This document shows positions 44,067-55,066 of a stretch of 60,000 bases of DNA, in pieces. The position numbers and the translations under genes are program-made. The stretch comes from Owenia fusiformis (Eukaryota > Annelida > Polychaeta > Sabellida > Oweniidae), in contig CAIIXF020000009.1 of NCBI GenBank assembly GCA_903813345.2, positions 16,581,759 through 16,641,758 on the forward strand, given 5' to 3'. A model generated the notes under the pieces. It saw only the letters and a program-made list of their open reading frames with translations, was not told the DNA's origin and ran no database searches. How positions within the stretch are numbered: the first letter of the stretch is position 1; each line of letters starts with the position of its first letter.

Positions 44067-44670
44067 ATATGAGATCTATTAAAAAAGGTGCATCATCACC
44101 AACATGCAAAAGTTAATGTTTTTGCTATATATCAGGCAACAATGGTCTACACGACATGTAATAAATAGGTATAAGGGACGTTATTATCACAACACTAATG
44201 ACATTCCTCACTTTTTAAAGTTAGTTTCCATGCGTTATACAAAAAATCGAAATAAATTATTGGATGGAGGGGGGAGTGGATGGAGGGGGGGGGAGTTATA
44301 TGTCTTTACGATGGAACAAATTCAAAAGAACTCGTGTATTTGAAAAAAACTAAACTCAGGACCCCAGTAAGAAACTGGATATTATATCTCTGGAGAATGA
44401 AAAATGGGAAAATTTGGAGTTATAATATACACGTTACTCCCCCCCCCCTCCATCCACTTCCCCTCCATCCAATATTAATTTATTTCAATTATTTTTTGTA
44501 TAACACATGGAAACTAACTTTAAAAAGTAAGCAATGTCATTAGTGTTGTGATAACAACATCCCTTATACCTATTTATTACAGGTCGTGTAGACCATTGTT
44601 GCCTGATTCATAGCAAAAACATTGACTTTTGCACGTTGGTGATGATGCACCTTTTTAATAGATCTCATAT
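44067..44670. mobile_element. Palindromic element 1 of 3 (arms about 230 bp)
   Basis: The left arm 44067-44300 and the right arm 44436-44670 are near-perfect complements. They start ATATGAGATCTATTAAAA and pass through ATGCAAAAGT and GGTATAAGGGA to GGATGGAGGGG. The loop is about 135 bp. ORFs at 44104-44343 and 44280-44543 run across the arms and are by-products. Confidence 0.8.
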
Positions 44671-44696
44671 TTTACAGGCTCAGTGATAGATCCCTA

Positions 44697-45087
44697 GAGT
44701 CCATTTCACTGCTTCATTTCGTCAGTAGAACGGCAAAAATAAGAAATTGGGAGACCATTGTGCAATAATATATGGAAAAGTATATTCATAATGTACATGA
44801 ATGACATTTGTATATCTTGGATTGCTTCTAGATTGGCTTATAAAGTGTGTGGCCTCTTATATTTTGATGTTTCTCTGCCATGTTATTTTCAATAAGATTA
44901 ACATGGCTGAAATTCTTCAAATTACAAGACGGCACAGGCTTATTGCACAAAAAACTAAAAAATCTGAAATCTACAAATGTCATTCATGTACATTATGAAT
45001 ATACTTTTCCATATATTATTGCACAATGGTCTCCCAATTTCTTATTTTTGCCGTTCTACTGACGAAATGAAGCAGTGAAATGGACTC
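44697..45087. mobile_element. Palindromic element 2 of 3 (arms about 120 bp, TA flanks)
   Basis: Begins GAGTCCATTTCACTGCTTCA and ends with its complement. The arms 44697-44815 and 44970-45087 are near identical in reverse. TA at 44695-44696 and 45088-45089 would be a Tc1/mariner-type duplication. The 155-bp loop includes a plus-strand ATGGCTGAAATTC with no recognised product. Confidence 0.8.
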
Positions 45088-45302
45088 TAGATACAATATA
45101 TATTCCCGTGTACATAAAGGTATGTTTCATATAATTGTGCCATAACAACTGTGCGTGTGTCACCATGATTTACAAATATTAAATATCAGGGCGGCTGTAA
45201 ACAATCACTCAAAGCCAGAATATAGAGAAGGCTTTGGACCTAAGTAATATGGCCTTACTTCCTGCGAAAGCTATTTTGATTTTGATATATAGCTTTCCCA
45301 CA

Positions 45303-45810
45303 GCGCATTTGGACAGCTGAATGATTGTGACCTTTGAAATCGAATTAAGTCGATCGGGGGCTTACTTTTGGTCTCTAACTGTGTCTTACATCAGTATCAT
45401 CAATCCGGACAACCGTGTAAGTATTAGAGCGATATGAAATACTTCTTTTTCGATCAAGACTTGTAAATTGTTCATCGAGTGAATGTTTTTTAGACCTATT
45501 TCCAATATGGCGGTTTGTTAGGAGCGAGATACGCAATGGAACGAAATGAATTTTGAGAATTAGCTAGGTCCAGACAACCTTCGGAGATTTACGAAAATGT
45601 CCGAGCAGAAAACGCCATATTGGAATTTGGCAGTAAAAACATTCACTCGACTAACAATTACAAGTCTTGATCGAAAAGGAAGTACTTCAGCACTCCAATA
45701 CTTGCACAGAAGGATGATAATGATGTATAACATAGTTAGAGAACAAAAGTAGGCCGCTGATCGACTTAATTCGATTTCAAAGGTCACTATTAATCAGCTG
45801 TCCACTGCAC
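45303..45810. mobile_element. Palindromic element 3 of 3 (arms about 200 bp, diverged)
   Basis: GGACAGCTGAATGATTGTGA at 45311 matches in reverse the segment ending at 45804. The arms share GACCTTTGAAATCGAATTAA, CGATCAAGACTTGTAA and CCAATATGGCG. There are more mismatches than in the two neighbouring palindromes. The loop is about 90 bp. Confidence 0.75.
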
Positions 45811-46302
45811 TTCCTCGTTTGAGAGCCATAAGTTTCAAAATCTAACATGGCTCTCGAAGTGAGTAGGCCTAAATATGGCCCTATTTCCTGATTTTAGATA
45901 TTTTTGAGAAACAATAAAATGTCAGTGAGGCAAATTAGAAGGTAGATCTAGTGTCAATTTACTACAGAAGTTGATTTTGAACTGTGAAGTTTAGACATGA
46001 CTTCAAAATACTGTGAGCACCAATCTTCACTGATCATTATTATGTTAGATATTAGATAGATGGTGCTGATGCTTCAAAATCACAAAATCATTGCAAAAAA
46101 TCGAATCACCTGATTGTGAGAAGTGTATATTTAGAAGATAATCCAAATGGGGCTGAGAAATTTCCTACCTTGGGGGCAACTTAGGCCATAGGGAGTGAAA
46201 TATCCCACCCTGGAAGTAATCTGTGTATTGATTGCGCTTGAAAAAAGGCGAAATATGACATACCTGGCAGAATTTCAGATGTCTCCTAACTTAGTGACTC
46301 TG

Positions 46303-46410
46303 ATTGGTTATTCATAACGAGGCACTTCCTGAAGAAACCCGGAAGTGCTAAAATAGCATACTCAAGCCCTAATATATGTAATTCTCTATAGATTACAATG
46401 CTTGGAAGTT
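46303..46410 (+). promoter_or_regulatory. Possible promoter with CCAAT- and ETS-type sites
   Basis: CTGATTGGTT (inverted CCAAT), CACTTCCTG and CCCGGAAGTG lie within 45 bp, followed by an ATG-containing segment and an AAAG|GTAATC donor-like site at about 46413. If real it could drive the ORF at 46861. There is no independent evidence. Confidence 0.25.
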
Positions 46411-46812
46411 AAAGGTAATCATTGGATTAGCAATAAGATTCTATCATTTTACTATTAAAACATCTGTGGAAGATTGTCACCATAAATAAAACAAAACAAA
46501 ACTACTGGTAAAAGGGGGTGATGTCAACGCGGTTAGCCTGACAGTCTCCCCAGGTAAAATGAGTTGTAAACCATAGATCTATTTTTAAATGTTAAGGTTT
46601 TAAATCATATTCTATTCAAATTCTATCACTGTTAAATTATATATCTGCTTCATATGGGCTTATTAGCCTTTTGCAGATTATTGACATAGACATAGACAAT
46701 TAGGTTCAGCTGGAAAGTAACATTTTGGTAAAAAATTGCTATACCTGCACATGTTATTTTCTGGTACATAATTAAGTATGAAGGCATGTGTGTATTTCCT
46801 TGCTTTTTTCAG

Positions 46813-47049
46813 GAAAGTATCATTACACTGTCTACTTTTAGTAAACCTGGAAACAGGTCAATGGCAGAAATTGGAAAAATTTCTCAAATTTGGAAAAACA
46901 GGAAGTGTGAAATATCAGAATTCCCTGGAGTTCCCTTTGAACGCCTACCAGATATTCTAAAAGAAGACAATATACCACGAACCGGTCCGTCTTCTCGCTA
47001 CAAGCAGATTGCCCCGAACCGGTCCGTCTTCTCGCTGCAAGCAGGATGA
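46813..47049 (+). CDS. Candidate short coding exon, product unknown
   Basis: A strong acceptor, TTGCTTTTTTCAG|GAAAG, lies at 46812/46813. ATG 46861 opens MAEIGKISQIWKNRKCEISE, then FPGVPFERLPDILKEDNIPR and continues to a TGA at 47047. Composition is protein-like, unlike the surrounding frames, but I recognise no family. The last third includes a 37-bp tandem duplication. Because 37 is not a multiple of three, the second copy is read in another frame. A relic of an unknown element or a genuine small gene are both possible. Confidence 0.3.
   Translation, partial: ESIITLSTFSKPGNRSMAEIGKISQIWKNRKCEISEFPGVPFERLPDILKEDNIPRTGPSSRYKQIAPNRSVFSLQAG
46978..47045. repeat. 37-bp tandem duplication
   Basis: ACGAACCGGTCCGTCTTCTC with GCTACAAGCAG is repeated 37 bp later with one change (GCTGCAAGCAG). 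The copies are fresh compared with their surroundings. Confidence 0.75.
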
Positions 47050-47753
47050 AATTCTTTGTCACAAAGTTTGGCATTTTTTATAAAATCAAACGCGCGTCAT
47101 TCAAACTCACAAGATGTAAATAGCATGTCATTTACATCATACCTTGATGGGGAAAAATAGATCTTATATGTTAGAAGTACTAAATAAAAGTTATCGTGAA
47201 AATGACAGTCGTTCTCGAGAGAAAAGAGCATAAATGCGCATTTAGAGAGTTTTGGTCCGTTTAAAAATCTGTAAAAAAAATGGGGTACTTAAAAGCATCG
47301 GGAGGCATCATATATTTCAAATAAGACACGAGGAAGTCAATATTGAGCAAGTTATGGCTATTTTAAATTCAAATAAAACCGTTAACCCCTACCAGTCCAG
47401 CTTTTGACCCGTACCGGTCAATTTTCGTTAGCTGCTTATTCCAAGGGTGATTAGAAAGCGTATACAAAACTCATTTTTACAGTTTTCTAGGTCCTTGATA
47501 GTTATACACACCCCTAAGGTTGGAAAAATTTTATGTTGTGTTATTTTCTCGTAGGAGAAGAAAAATATCTATCAGAAAACAACATTGGGAAATTTTAAAT
47601 GTGGATAGATGTACTAAAATGTGAATTACAATTTTTATCTGATACACAACCTGTACATTTGTATTATTTGATCTTTTCAGCCATTGACTGCAGCCAAAGA
47701 CAGTCCTGTGATTATGACACATTTTGCAGCCGCCTCGACATGTCACATTAGTT

Positions 47754-48000
47754 ATGGAGAAGTACCAAGACTTAGTTGATGAAGCCAAGGCCAGAGGTTG
47801 GCACACTATCCAGTACCCCATAGAAGTATAAGCTGTAGAGGTTTCACAGTTTCCTCTCTTCGCTACTTCCTACATGTATCTAAAATAAGATTACCACCAA
47901 CACAGCAGCAATTAAAGCAGTTGGTATGGAAGCAGAGTTCAGCTGAAGGTGGAATTTGCTTGAGAGGAAAGATAGGTCGTGTCCTTCAGCGAGTGATGGT
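47754..48000 (+). pseudogene. LINE-type retroelement C-terminal relic
   Basis: One frame reads MEKYQDLVDEAKARGWHTIQ then YPIEV. After a one-base shift the next frame reads CRGFTVSSLRYFLHVSKIRL followed by KQLVWKQSSAEGG. A KYQ-LV-x(n)-GW-x(n)-P-EVGCRGF-x-SLR-L pattern is found at the C-terminus of many non-LTR retrotransposon polyproteins in fish and invertebrates. The frameshift and the stop at about 47829 show decay. Nothing upstream of it was recognised as RT. Confidence 0.55.
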
Positions 48001-48514
48001 TAAAATTGCAGCCATTACTGCCCCACTCAGTGGAGGCATACAGGTTAAGGGTGAAATGCTGTTGATACCGAGATACCTGCTAATGACTCAGTGAAGGGCT
48101 CCCACTTGTTTCCCTTAAACCATAACCACCATTTTGCATATCCCTGAAACTGTAGCGATGCTTCGCCAAGGTTTATAAGAAAAATTGTCAACAACTTTTC
48201 AAGACATGTTATTTGGGAAGGATTTAGATGCTGCCTGCCATCTGAGACCATCTGTTAGTCTCAGCTGCCATCAAGTGGAATCTAAATGCATATATATTAT
48301 GTTGTTTTTGCCCAACTATCTGGACTATCTAAGTGAGAAAGACATGTTATGGCGGGTACATGGAGGAGATTCAGACATGAGTGATGGCAAAGGGTCGTAA
48401 TTCTACCAACAATAGGCACCTGGCTCTGTTGCTCTCTCTTTATTGGACTTATTAAACTAGAGTCAGCTTTATTAGTTTTTATTATCTGTCATGGTTATTA
48501 TGTCACCACCACAA

Positions 48515-49350
48515 GTAGGCCTGGTGGGCTTTGTATAAAAAACCTTGTACACCTGTACCTCGTACCCATGTACTCATGAATGTGGGGCATGATACAGTCT
48601 TTGAAGGGTTTTAAGATTATTCAATCTCCATCTATGGTGAATTGTTGCACTCGTAGTCAACCATGAATGTCTCATATATCTAACATTTGTCTAGTCATTA
48701 AATAAGTGCTATTTTATCCTTCATCAAAATTGTGCTATTGAAATGGTAGTTCACTAAAAGAAGCAAGCTGCACTAAAATTGTTTTTTATTTGCTTGGGAA
48801 TTCCAGGAAGTCATCTTAAAGGTGTCACTATATTGCCACATTTAGATTGCAAATTACAACCTTGTCTTTTTGGGTGTACAACCCATTATTCCTGGTTCCC
48901 ATTATTCAATTGGGAACCAGATAGCGAATCATCATCTAGTAGTTAAGCAAACAATTACACTGTTGTGTAATTTACGATCCCTGAGACTGAGAATAAAATC
49001 ATCGTTACTCATACTGTGATTAAATAAAATGAAACACAGAATTCCATTTAGCAACTCCCCAACATATTTAAAACTAATTAAGCATAGATTTTCCCTTTTA
49101 AATGAGCCTTTGAATGGCGCTATTTTGACAAACAATAAAAAACTCAAATTAAAAATTCTGGCTTTATTCTATGACTCTATATCTATCTCTCTTTGACTGG
49201 ACGTATTTCACATCTTTAAATAATATGAGTGCATTAATACATCTAAGTTAGCAATAACAAATTGAATTGTCTTTTAAAAATTGAACCCTTCAAAGACTGT
49301 ATCATGACCTATGTACGTGAGTACGAGGTTTTTTATACAAAGCCCGAGTA
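48515..49350. mobile_element. Inverted-repeat element with about 90-bp termini
   Basis: GGGCTTTGTATAAAAAACCT, CATGATACAGTCTTTGAAGG and GGTTTTAA... at 48525-48612 recur in reverse at about 49268-49350. The 650-bp interior contains a short palindrome, GGTTCCC...GGGAACC, at 48892-48918. Flanking duplication was not resolved. Confidence 0.6.
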
Positions 49351-49674
49351 GTGACACAACTTTTTTGTGGACGGCCTTTCGGATTCGGCACTTAGTGGTT
49401 GCCACCCTGGATCTGTAACAATGGCAGGTGTTGCCATGATTGCAGTTCTTGCATGATAGCATAAAAATAATATCTCTGAAACATGTACCTTTTTGCCCCT
49501 TTCAGAGCTAGATGGCACTGCTGTACGCTCGATATCTCAGTGAGGCCTTTTAAGAGTCTTTGTGTATTTGTTTTTGATCTCTGATTAGAATGCACATGTG
49601 GTTTACTCATTTTAATATGTACTTTTAATTTGGCACCCGGTTTTGATAATACGTGTATACATCTTTGCCAAAAG

Positions 49675-50390
49675 GATTGGTATCAATGAACTGAATTCAA
49701 TAATGTTTTTCTCTTAAACAAATTATTGAAAACATTCTGAAAAAAACATGGTCCTTTATGTAATGGTCACTGACAAGAGGAGGGAAAGCCCAAAGTTTAA
49801 AGATGACAGACATAATTACCTCTCTTGCTTACCACCTTAGTTCGTTCGAATTTTCATCGGCTAGTTATCAAATACTACACTTCGATGGGATGTTTTAATT
49901 GATATAGGCATATTCCGTACACCTTTCTTTATCTTGATGTGAAATGAGAAGCTATGATATTGGTTAACACGCCAGAAATGAACATAATATTATTCGAAGC
50001 GTATTTTGAAACCGCCATTGATGACGTCATTTGTTTGTCGACTTTTGACCAATCAGCGACGATGTCATCTCAATACAGATTTACATTATAAGCGTATGTC
50101 ATCTTTGAACCCTGGTGTTTCTCCCCCTCTGGTCACTGACAACAACTTAATTCGAAAATTATTTATATATATTTTACATAACTGTTTTTTTTAAACATTT
50201 TTGTTTTTTAGTGCAATTGTTTTTTTTGGTCCTTTCTACCAATTCCTGAGAATTCAATAAAATGTCTTTCCGAACCTTGTTGGAACAAAATAGGCATTTA
50301 CAACATTTTCTTAGACCTCTCAATATTATAGTTATACAAAGGAAATTTTGGTTGATTTCACAAAAAGTATGGCAAAATCACCAAATTAAA
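49675..50390 (+). mobile_element. Copy of the 38.1-kb fold-back arm with extra insert
   Basis: 49677-49770 (TTTCTCTTAAACAAATTATT, CATGGTCCTTTATGTAATGG) and 50205-50380 (CTTTCCGAACCTTGTTGGAA, TACAAAGGAAATTTTGGTTG) match the right arm at 38500-38850 in reverse. Between them about 400 bp are specific to this copy, including GATGACGTCATTTG (a CRE-like palindrome near 50019). No ORF of note. Confidence 0.55.
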
Positions 50391-50705
50391 TAGTGCCTAT
50401 TGGCGGCAATTTAATTTGGCTGACACTAGGGCTCGGACATTGCTCTGATGCCATAACTTCCACATACACTGGAATAAAATACAAATTGTTACACCTTTTC
50501 ATTCAATTCAACTACTACAGTGTATATCTAGCTAGTTATTTATCATCGAAAGAATAACCCATTGAAATACTCATATTGATGGTTCGTTCAGCTTAAATCC
50601 TTTTCAGATTTTGTAAAACCAAACCGGAAGTGACTTATAAATTCACCAAACAAAGTTCCCTGGAAAATTAATTAAAGCGGGCGCCAAATTAACTCAATCT
50701 ACAGT
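50380..50705 (-). mobile_element. Truncated relative of the 52408 TA-flanked element
   Basis: CGGCAATTTAATTTGGC at the left and GGCGCCAAATTAACTCAATC then TACAG|TA at the right match the 52408-52890 family. ACCGGAAGTGACTTATAAAT near the right end parallels CCGAAAGTGGCCTAAATACA there. The transposase-like exon is not recognisable. The left terminus is missing. Confidence 0.5.
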
Positions 50706-51599
50706 ATCTAAAAGTTTTTCAGAAATAATAAACAAACAGTTAGAGTATGTTTATAAAAACATTTGCTCAACACTGTAGGTGAGTTAGAATCGACATAATC
50801 AGAATTGAAACTGCCAGATATGTCTAACTCCACAGGGATATGCTAGCTGCTCTAAAACTTCCACTCAAAGACCTACATCTGTACATACTGTAATTTCTTG
50901 CATTGAGAGCCAATCCTATGGTTGAATGAACATACAGGGGATTAAAGAATAGGAGTTGGAGCATGGAAAATATGGTGTACCAAGCAAACAATATGCTCAA
51001 CATGGCACAAACAAACCTAAATTAAGAGATTTTAAAAGATAATTATTAGAAAAATCCTTGATTTTTCAATTTAATGGGTGGTACATGTATTACTATAATT
51101 AATAAAAAAAATATTTCTTCCCACTTTGTTTTCTGTATTCAACATTAAGTAAATGATTTAAACATAAATGAAGGAAAGCTACATACAAAATGTTTAATAA
51201 AGACTGGCTGGGGACTAAGAAATATAAGATGGGTCACGACTCTGCTTTTGGTTAAAAACAAATAATGTACCCCATGATGCAACTCTCAAGAAACTAGAAA
51301 ACAGCAACTCCACGGAGTAGCAAATCCCAACAAACACTATTATATAGTATATATGAATCTGTATTTGTCACAAAAATACAAATATTAGAGAAATATCAGA
51401 ATTTCTACTAAATTAAGCATTTGGGTGACCATTTAAGAGTTTTAAAGGCACAAATAATAGTAAATACAATTTGAACATACAAAACCATAACAGTGATCTG
51501 CCCTAAATTTCCTTCAATTTGAGAATAATATAGCCATACTTTGAAGAGATCACAAAATTATTGCGAAATCCCACATAAGTTGGCTATTTTGAATTTTAC

Positions 51600-51900
51600 G
51601 AAAACATTGTAAAACCACAAAATCAGTAATGATTACATCAATTTGATTTGATTTAACATGAAGCCAAGTGTCTCCTCTTTCCAATGGTATGTCATTTATT
51701 CAGAAATTTCTTTTGCACAACAGGCCAAAATCTGCTCTGGGCCAAGTTTTAAACATTGCAACCGTTAACAGAGAATCACCAATGAGGTTGCTGCTCTCCG
51801 CCAGAACCCACAGATGATTCAAAGAGGTGTTCATGACATGGAGAATGAGCCAATCTTTGTGTGTACAGAAATTGTGGCCATGTGAAGGGGCATGGACTGT
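51600..51900 (+). pseudogene. Second mariner-type transposase tail relic
   Basis: 51600-51760 is about collinear with 7135-7320 of the first mariner-type relic (AAACCACAAAATCAGT, TTTTGCACAA, CTCTGG-CCAAGTTT). One frame then reads RITNEVAALRQNPQMIQRGV and HDMENEPIFVCTEIVAM to a stop at about 51890. This is the I-x-x-E/V-x(n)-R-V-H-D-M-x(n)-C-x-x pattern at the end of mariner-type transposases. It retains the part lost in the first relic. The catalytic core is missing and no inverted termini were found. Confidence 0.6.
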
Positions 51901-52407
51901 ATTGATGAGAGACAATCATGTGACTTAACTGTTTCTGCCACTTCTTTCTCCAAATGTTTGTATCGTTTACTAAACCATCATGATGGATACTGATGAACAC
52001 TAAAAGTTCAATCTTTTTTCAAAGTAAATCTAAAACTAGGCTAGTTAATAGTCTTGTGACTAGTATTAATCTCCGGTCACAATTAATATTCAGTCAGGAT
52101 GTTTCATAACTTGTCACAAAGGCATTTTTACCCATGCGCGAAAAAACAATGAGTATTCAGTGGTCCATGGTCACAAATAACATCATTGGAAAGAGAAGAC
52201 ATGTGGCTTCATGCCGAAATAATTTAAATTAACGACATCATAAGTGGTTTTGTGCTTTTACAATGTTTTTGCTTGATGCGTTGTTTTGGAACTCACTGTA
52301 TAGGGGCGCTGTTGGATATTAAGTGGATTGTGTGTGACATATGACACAATTAAACAATAAAAAGATGTTAAGAACATTTTTTTAACTGTACATGCTTAAA
52401 TTACATA

Positions 52408-52890
52408 CTGTAGATTGGGTTAATTTGGCGCTACTTAATTTGGCGATTTTGGCATATTGGCGGCTATTTAATTTGGTGGATATGCAAAAAAATGTTAAAC
52501 GTTTGCGAATTACCATGTATAAATGGGCATGTTTGGCTATGTTCATTCCTTTTGAGGACCACTAGCGATATTCACCACGTTTGTTCATGTTTGTGAGATC
52601 ATCCTTTACATTTTGTACCTCGATCAATGCTACTACTATACCGCGCTTTTCCTTTCTAGTTTTTCCCTGAGTATTAATGAGTGACTGACCACTTCTGAGC
52701 CAATTTATGAGAGCCATTTTTTCAAATTTTTGGAAAAAACTAAACCGAAAGTGGCCTAAATACACTGGACGAAATACCCTAGATAATTTCCGGGGATTCA
52801 TTCTAAATTTTGGTGATTTATATTGGCGAATTTTTCAATTTCGCCAAATCCGCCAAATTGAAGCGGGTGCCAAATTAACCCAATCTACAG
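52408..52890 (-). mobile_element. TA-flanked inverted-repeat element 2, with transposase exon
   Basis: The termini CTGTAGATTGGGTTAATTTG (left) and its exact complement (right) lie inside TA at 52406-52407 and 52891-52892. Inside both ends are repeated AATTTGGCG-type motifs. The element is 483 bp and contains a minus-strand exon-like ORF (52717-52562). The end sequence CTGTA is shared with 42055-43068. A relative is at 50380-50705. Confidence 0.8.
52562..52717 (-). CDS. First-exon remnant of a pogo-like transposase (element 2)
   Basis: ATG 52717 opens MALINWLRSGQSLINTQGKT; later residues are IEVQNVKDDLTNMNKRGEYR, then TAG at 52562. It shares its plan with 42735-42911: M-x-(L/I)-x-WL near the start, a linker with E-V-Q, then NKRG-x-Y. 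Here the frame stops directly after the KRG-x-Y motif. A donor-like GTG|GTGAAT occurs just before. The two are probably distant versions of the same N-terminal exon. The function is inferred from the motif and the host element alone. Confidence 0.4.
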   Translation of the reverse strand: MALINWLRSGQSLINTQGKTRKEKRGIVVALIEVQNVKDDLTNMNKRGEYR

Positions 52891-53315
52891 TAAGTAGCGC
52901 TCAATACCACTTACAACTTTGGACACTTAGTTATCTCTAAATCAAATGCAATGCTTGGCAAGCCTCACATGAAAGGATATTATTAGACTCTTGTTATTAA
53001 GTGTTAAGAGACTCAAATGCATAATTTTACATTTTTTGTCAATTTCTCTCCTTCCTGTCAGTGACTTGTCGATAAAATAATGATATCAGTGGATGTTACT
53101 TGGCGGAATGTCATCATGAGAAAGCATGGCCTTCTATTAGTTCCTTTCTAGTTGAAAACAGAAAGATGTGGTAAGTATCAGAATGGCGGTATGTTGTCTC
53201 AAGCCAGCCATGAATTTGATATTCACATAGTCTGATTGTGCTCTTGTAGCTTTAATTGTGTTGTGCTAATATGCAATTGTAAACATAAACATACAAGAAC
53301 ACAAATGTGTACAAA

Positions 53316-54973
53316 ATGTCCCCACCAATGGGTGATCCCATCAAATGGTTATCCTGAAAATGAGTAGACAAGACTTTACCAACACAATTTGAGGACGGAA
53401 AATCCAAAATGGCCACCTTAAAATTTACCCAGAATGCCAAAGATTTAGTCAGTTCTAGATTTTCAAACTAAGAACCACCCCTGAAAATTTTTAATTGATC
53501 CGTCACACAGTTAACTAGAAAACATGTAAACAAGACTTTACAGACAAGATTTTAGGATGGAAAATCCAAAATGGCTGCCTTGACATTTACCCAGAATGTC
53601 AAAAAACTAATCTGTTCCTAGATTTTCATACTAAAAATTCTAAGAATCATCCCTGAAAATATGACATTGATCTACCAAATGGTTCACCTGAAAACGCGTA
53701 GACAAGACTTAACAGACAAGATTTTAGGACAGAAAATCCAAAATGGCTGCTATGACATTTACACAGAATGCCAAAAAACTAATCAGATGTAGATTTTCAC
53801 ACTAAGAATCATCCCTGAAAATTTGAAATTGATCTACTAAATGGTTCACCTAAAAACGCGTAGACAAGACTTTACAGGCAAGATTTTAAGACGGAAAATC
53901 CAAAATGGCTGCCTTGACATTTATCCAGAATGCCAAAAAACTAATCAGATCTAGATTTTCATACTAAGAATCATCCCTAAAAATTTGAAATTGATCTACA
54001 GAACGGTTCACCTGGAAATGCATAGACAAGACTTTACAGACAAGATTTAAGGACGGAAAATCCAAAATGGCTGCCTTGACATTTACCCAGAATGCCAAAA
54101 AACTAATCAGTTCTACATTTTCATACTAAGAATCATCTCTGAAAATTTGAAATTGATCTACCAAACGGTTCACCTGAAAACGCGTAGACAAGACTTTACA
54201 GACAAGATTTTAGGACGGAAAATCCAAAATGGCTGCCTTGACATTTACCCAGAATGCCAAAAAACAAATCAGATCTAGATTTTTATACTAAGAATCATCC
54301 CTGAAAATTTGAAATTGATCCACCAAACGGTTCACCTGAAAACACGTAGACAAGATTTCACAGACAAGATTTTAGGACGGAAAAATCCAAAATGGCTGAC
54401 AATAAAAAAGTGATTATGTGTTTTTGCTGATTTCTTCTTACAAAATTATCACATAAAACTACTGTTAACAATAACATAGGCTTTTACAACAAAGTACATC
54501 TGAAATTATTTATAAAGCTACTAAATATTTTAAAGTATGGAAACTCAAAAACACCATTCAATATGATACAAAGTATTATCGTGCGCTAACTTTTCTTAAG
54601 ACATTCAAAATGGCTGACATGACTGAGCTAACAGGTCCAAAACCTAATCAGATCTAGAATGAAGTGAGCTGAACAAGATTTTAAAGTTTTAAAAGCAACT
54701 GTGAAGCCGTTTTTCTTAAAGTTTGCAGACAAGGATTTTAGCATTTGACTTCAAAATGGCCGACAGGAAGTAGGTATCGAGTTAAAATTTTTTCATCCAC
54801 ATCTGTATGCACTCATAAGTTATCCCTGAAAATTTGAAGGTGATATCTGTAGCAGTTTTGGAGAAAACTCCCGGACGTACGGACAGACGGACGGACAGAC
54901 GGACGGACGTACGGACGGACAGACGGACGCGCCTAGGCCGACAATATGGCCCCACACTATGTGGTGGGGACAT
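53316..54973 (+). mobile_element. Complete R2 element: 12-bp inverted termini, 162-bp tandem units, unique tail
   Basis: Begins ATGTCCCCACCA (53316-53327) and ends with the exact complement TGGTGGGGACAT (54962-54973). From about 53390 to 54400 lie six to seven tandem units of about 162 bp with GACAAGATTTTAGGACGGAA, AATCCAAAATGGCTGCCTTG and ACCCAGAATGCCAAAAAACT. A unique part (54447-54815) follows, then a GGACGGAC microsatellite (54872-54930) and a terminal hairpin CCCCACACTATGTGGTGGGG. The total is 1.66 kb and there is no transposase. Partial copies are at 11076-11449 and 36470-37975. Target duplication was not resolved. Confidence 0.8.
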
Positions 54974-55066
54974 AAAAACAACAACATAATTTTCTGTTTT
55001 ATTAATTACTATTTACAGAATTGTATTATCTTGCATTCTTGGATACACAAAGCGATACATAAAGGG

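Noticed and set aside
44104-44543. ORFs across palindrome 1
   Set aside because: They extend through the inverted arms and poly-G/C tracts and have no domain.
53316-54973. Helitron, because of the hairpin just before the 3' end
   Set aside because: The ends are inverted repeats and no CTRR terminus or 5' TC was seen.
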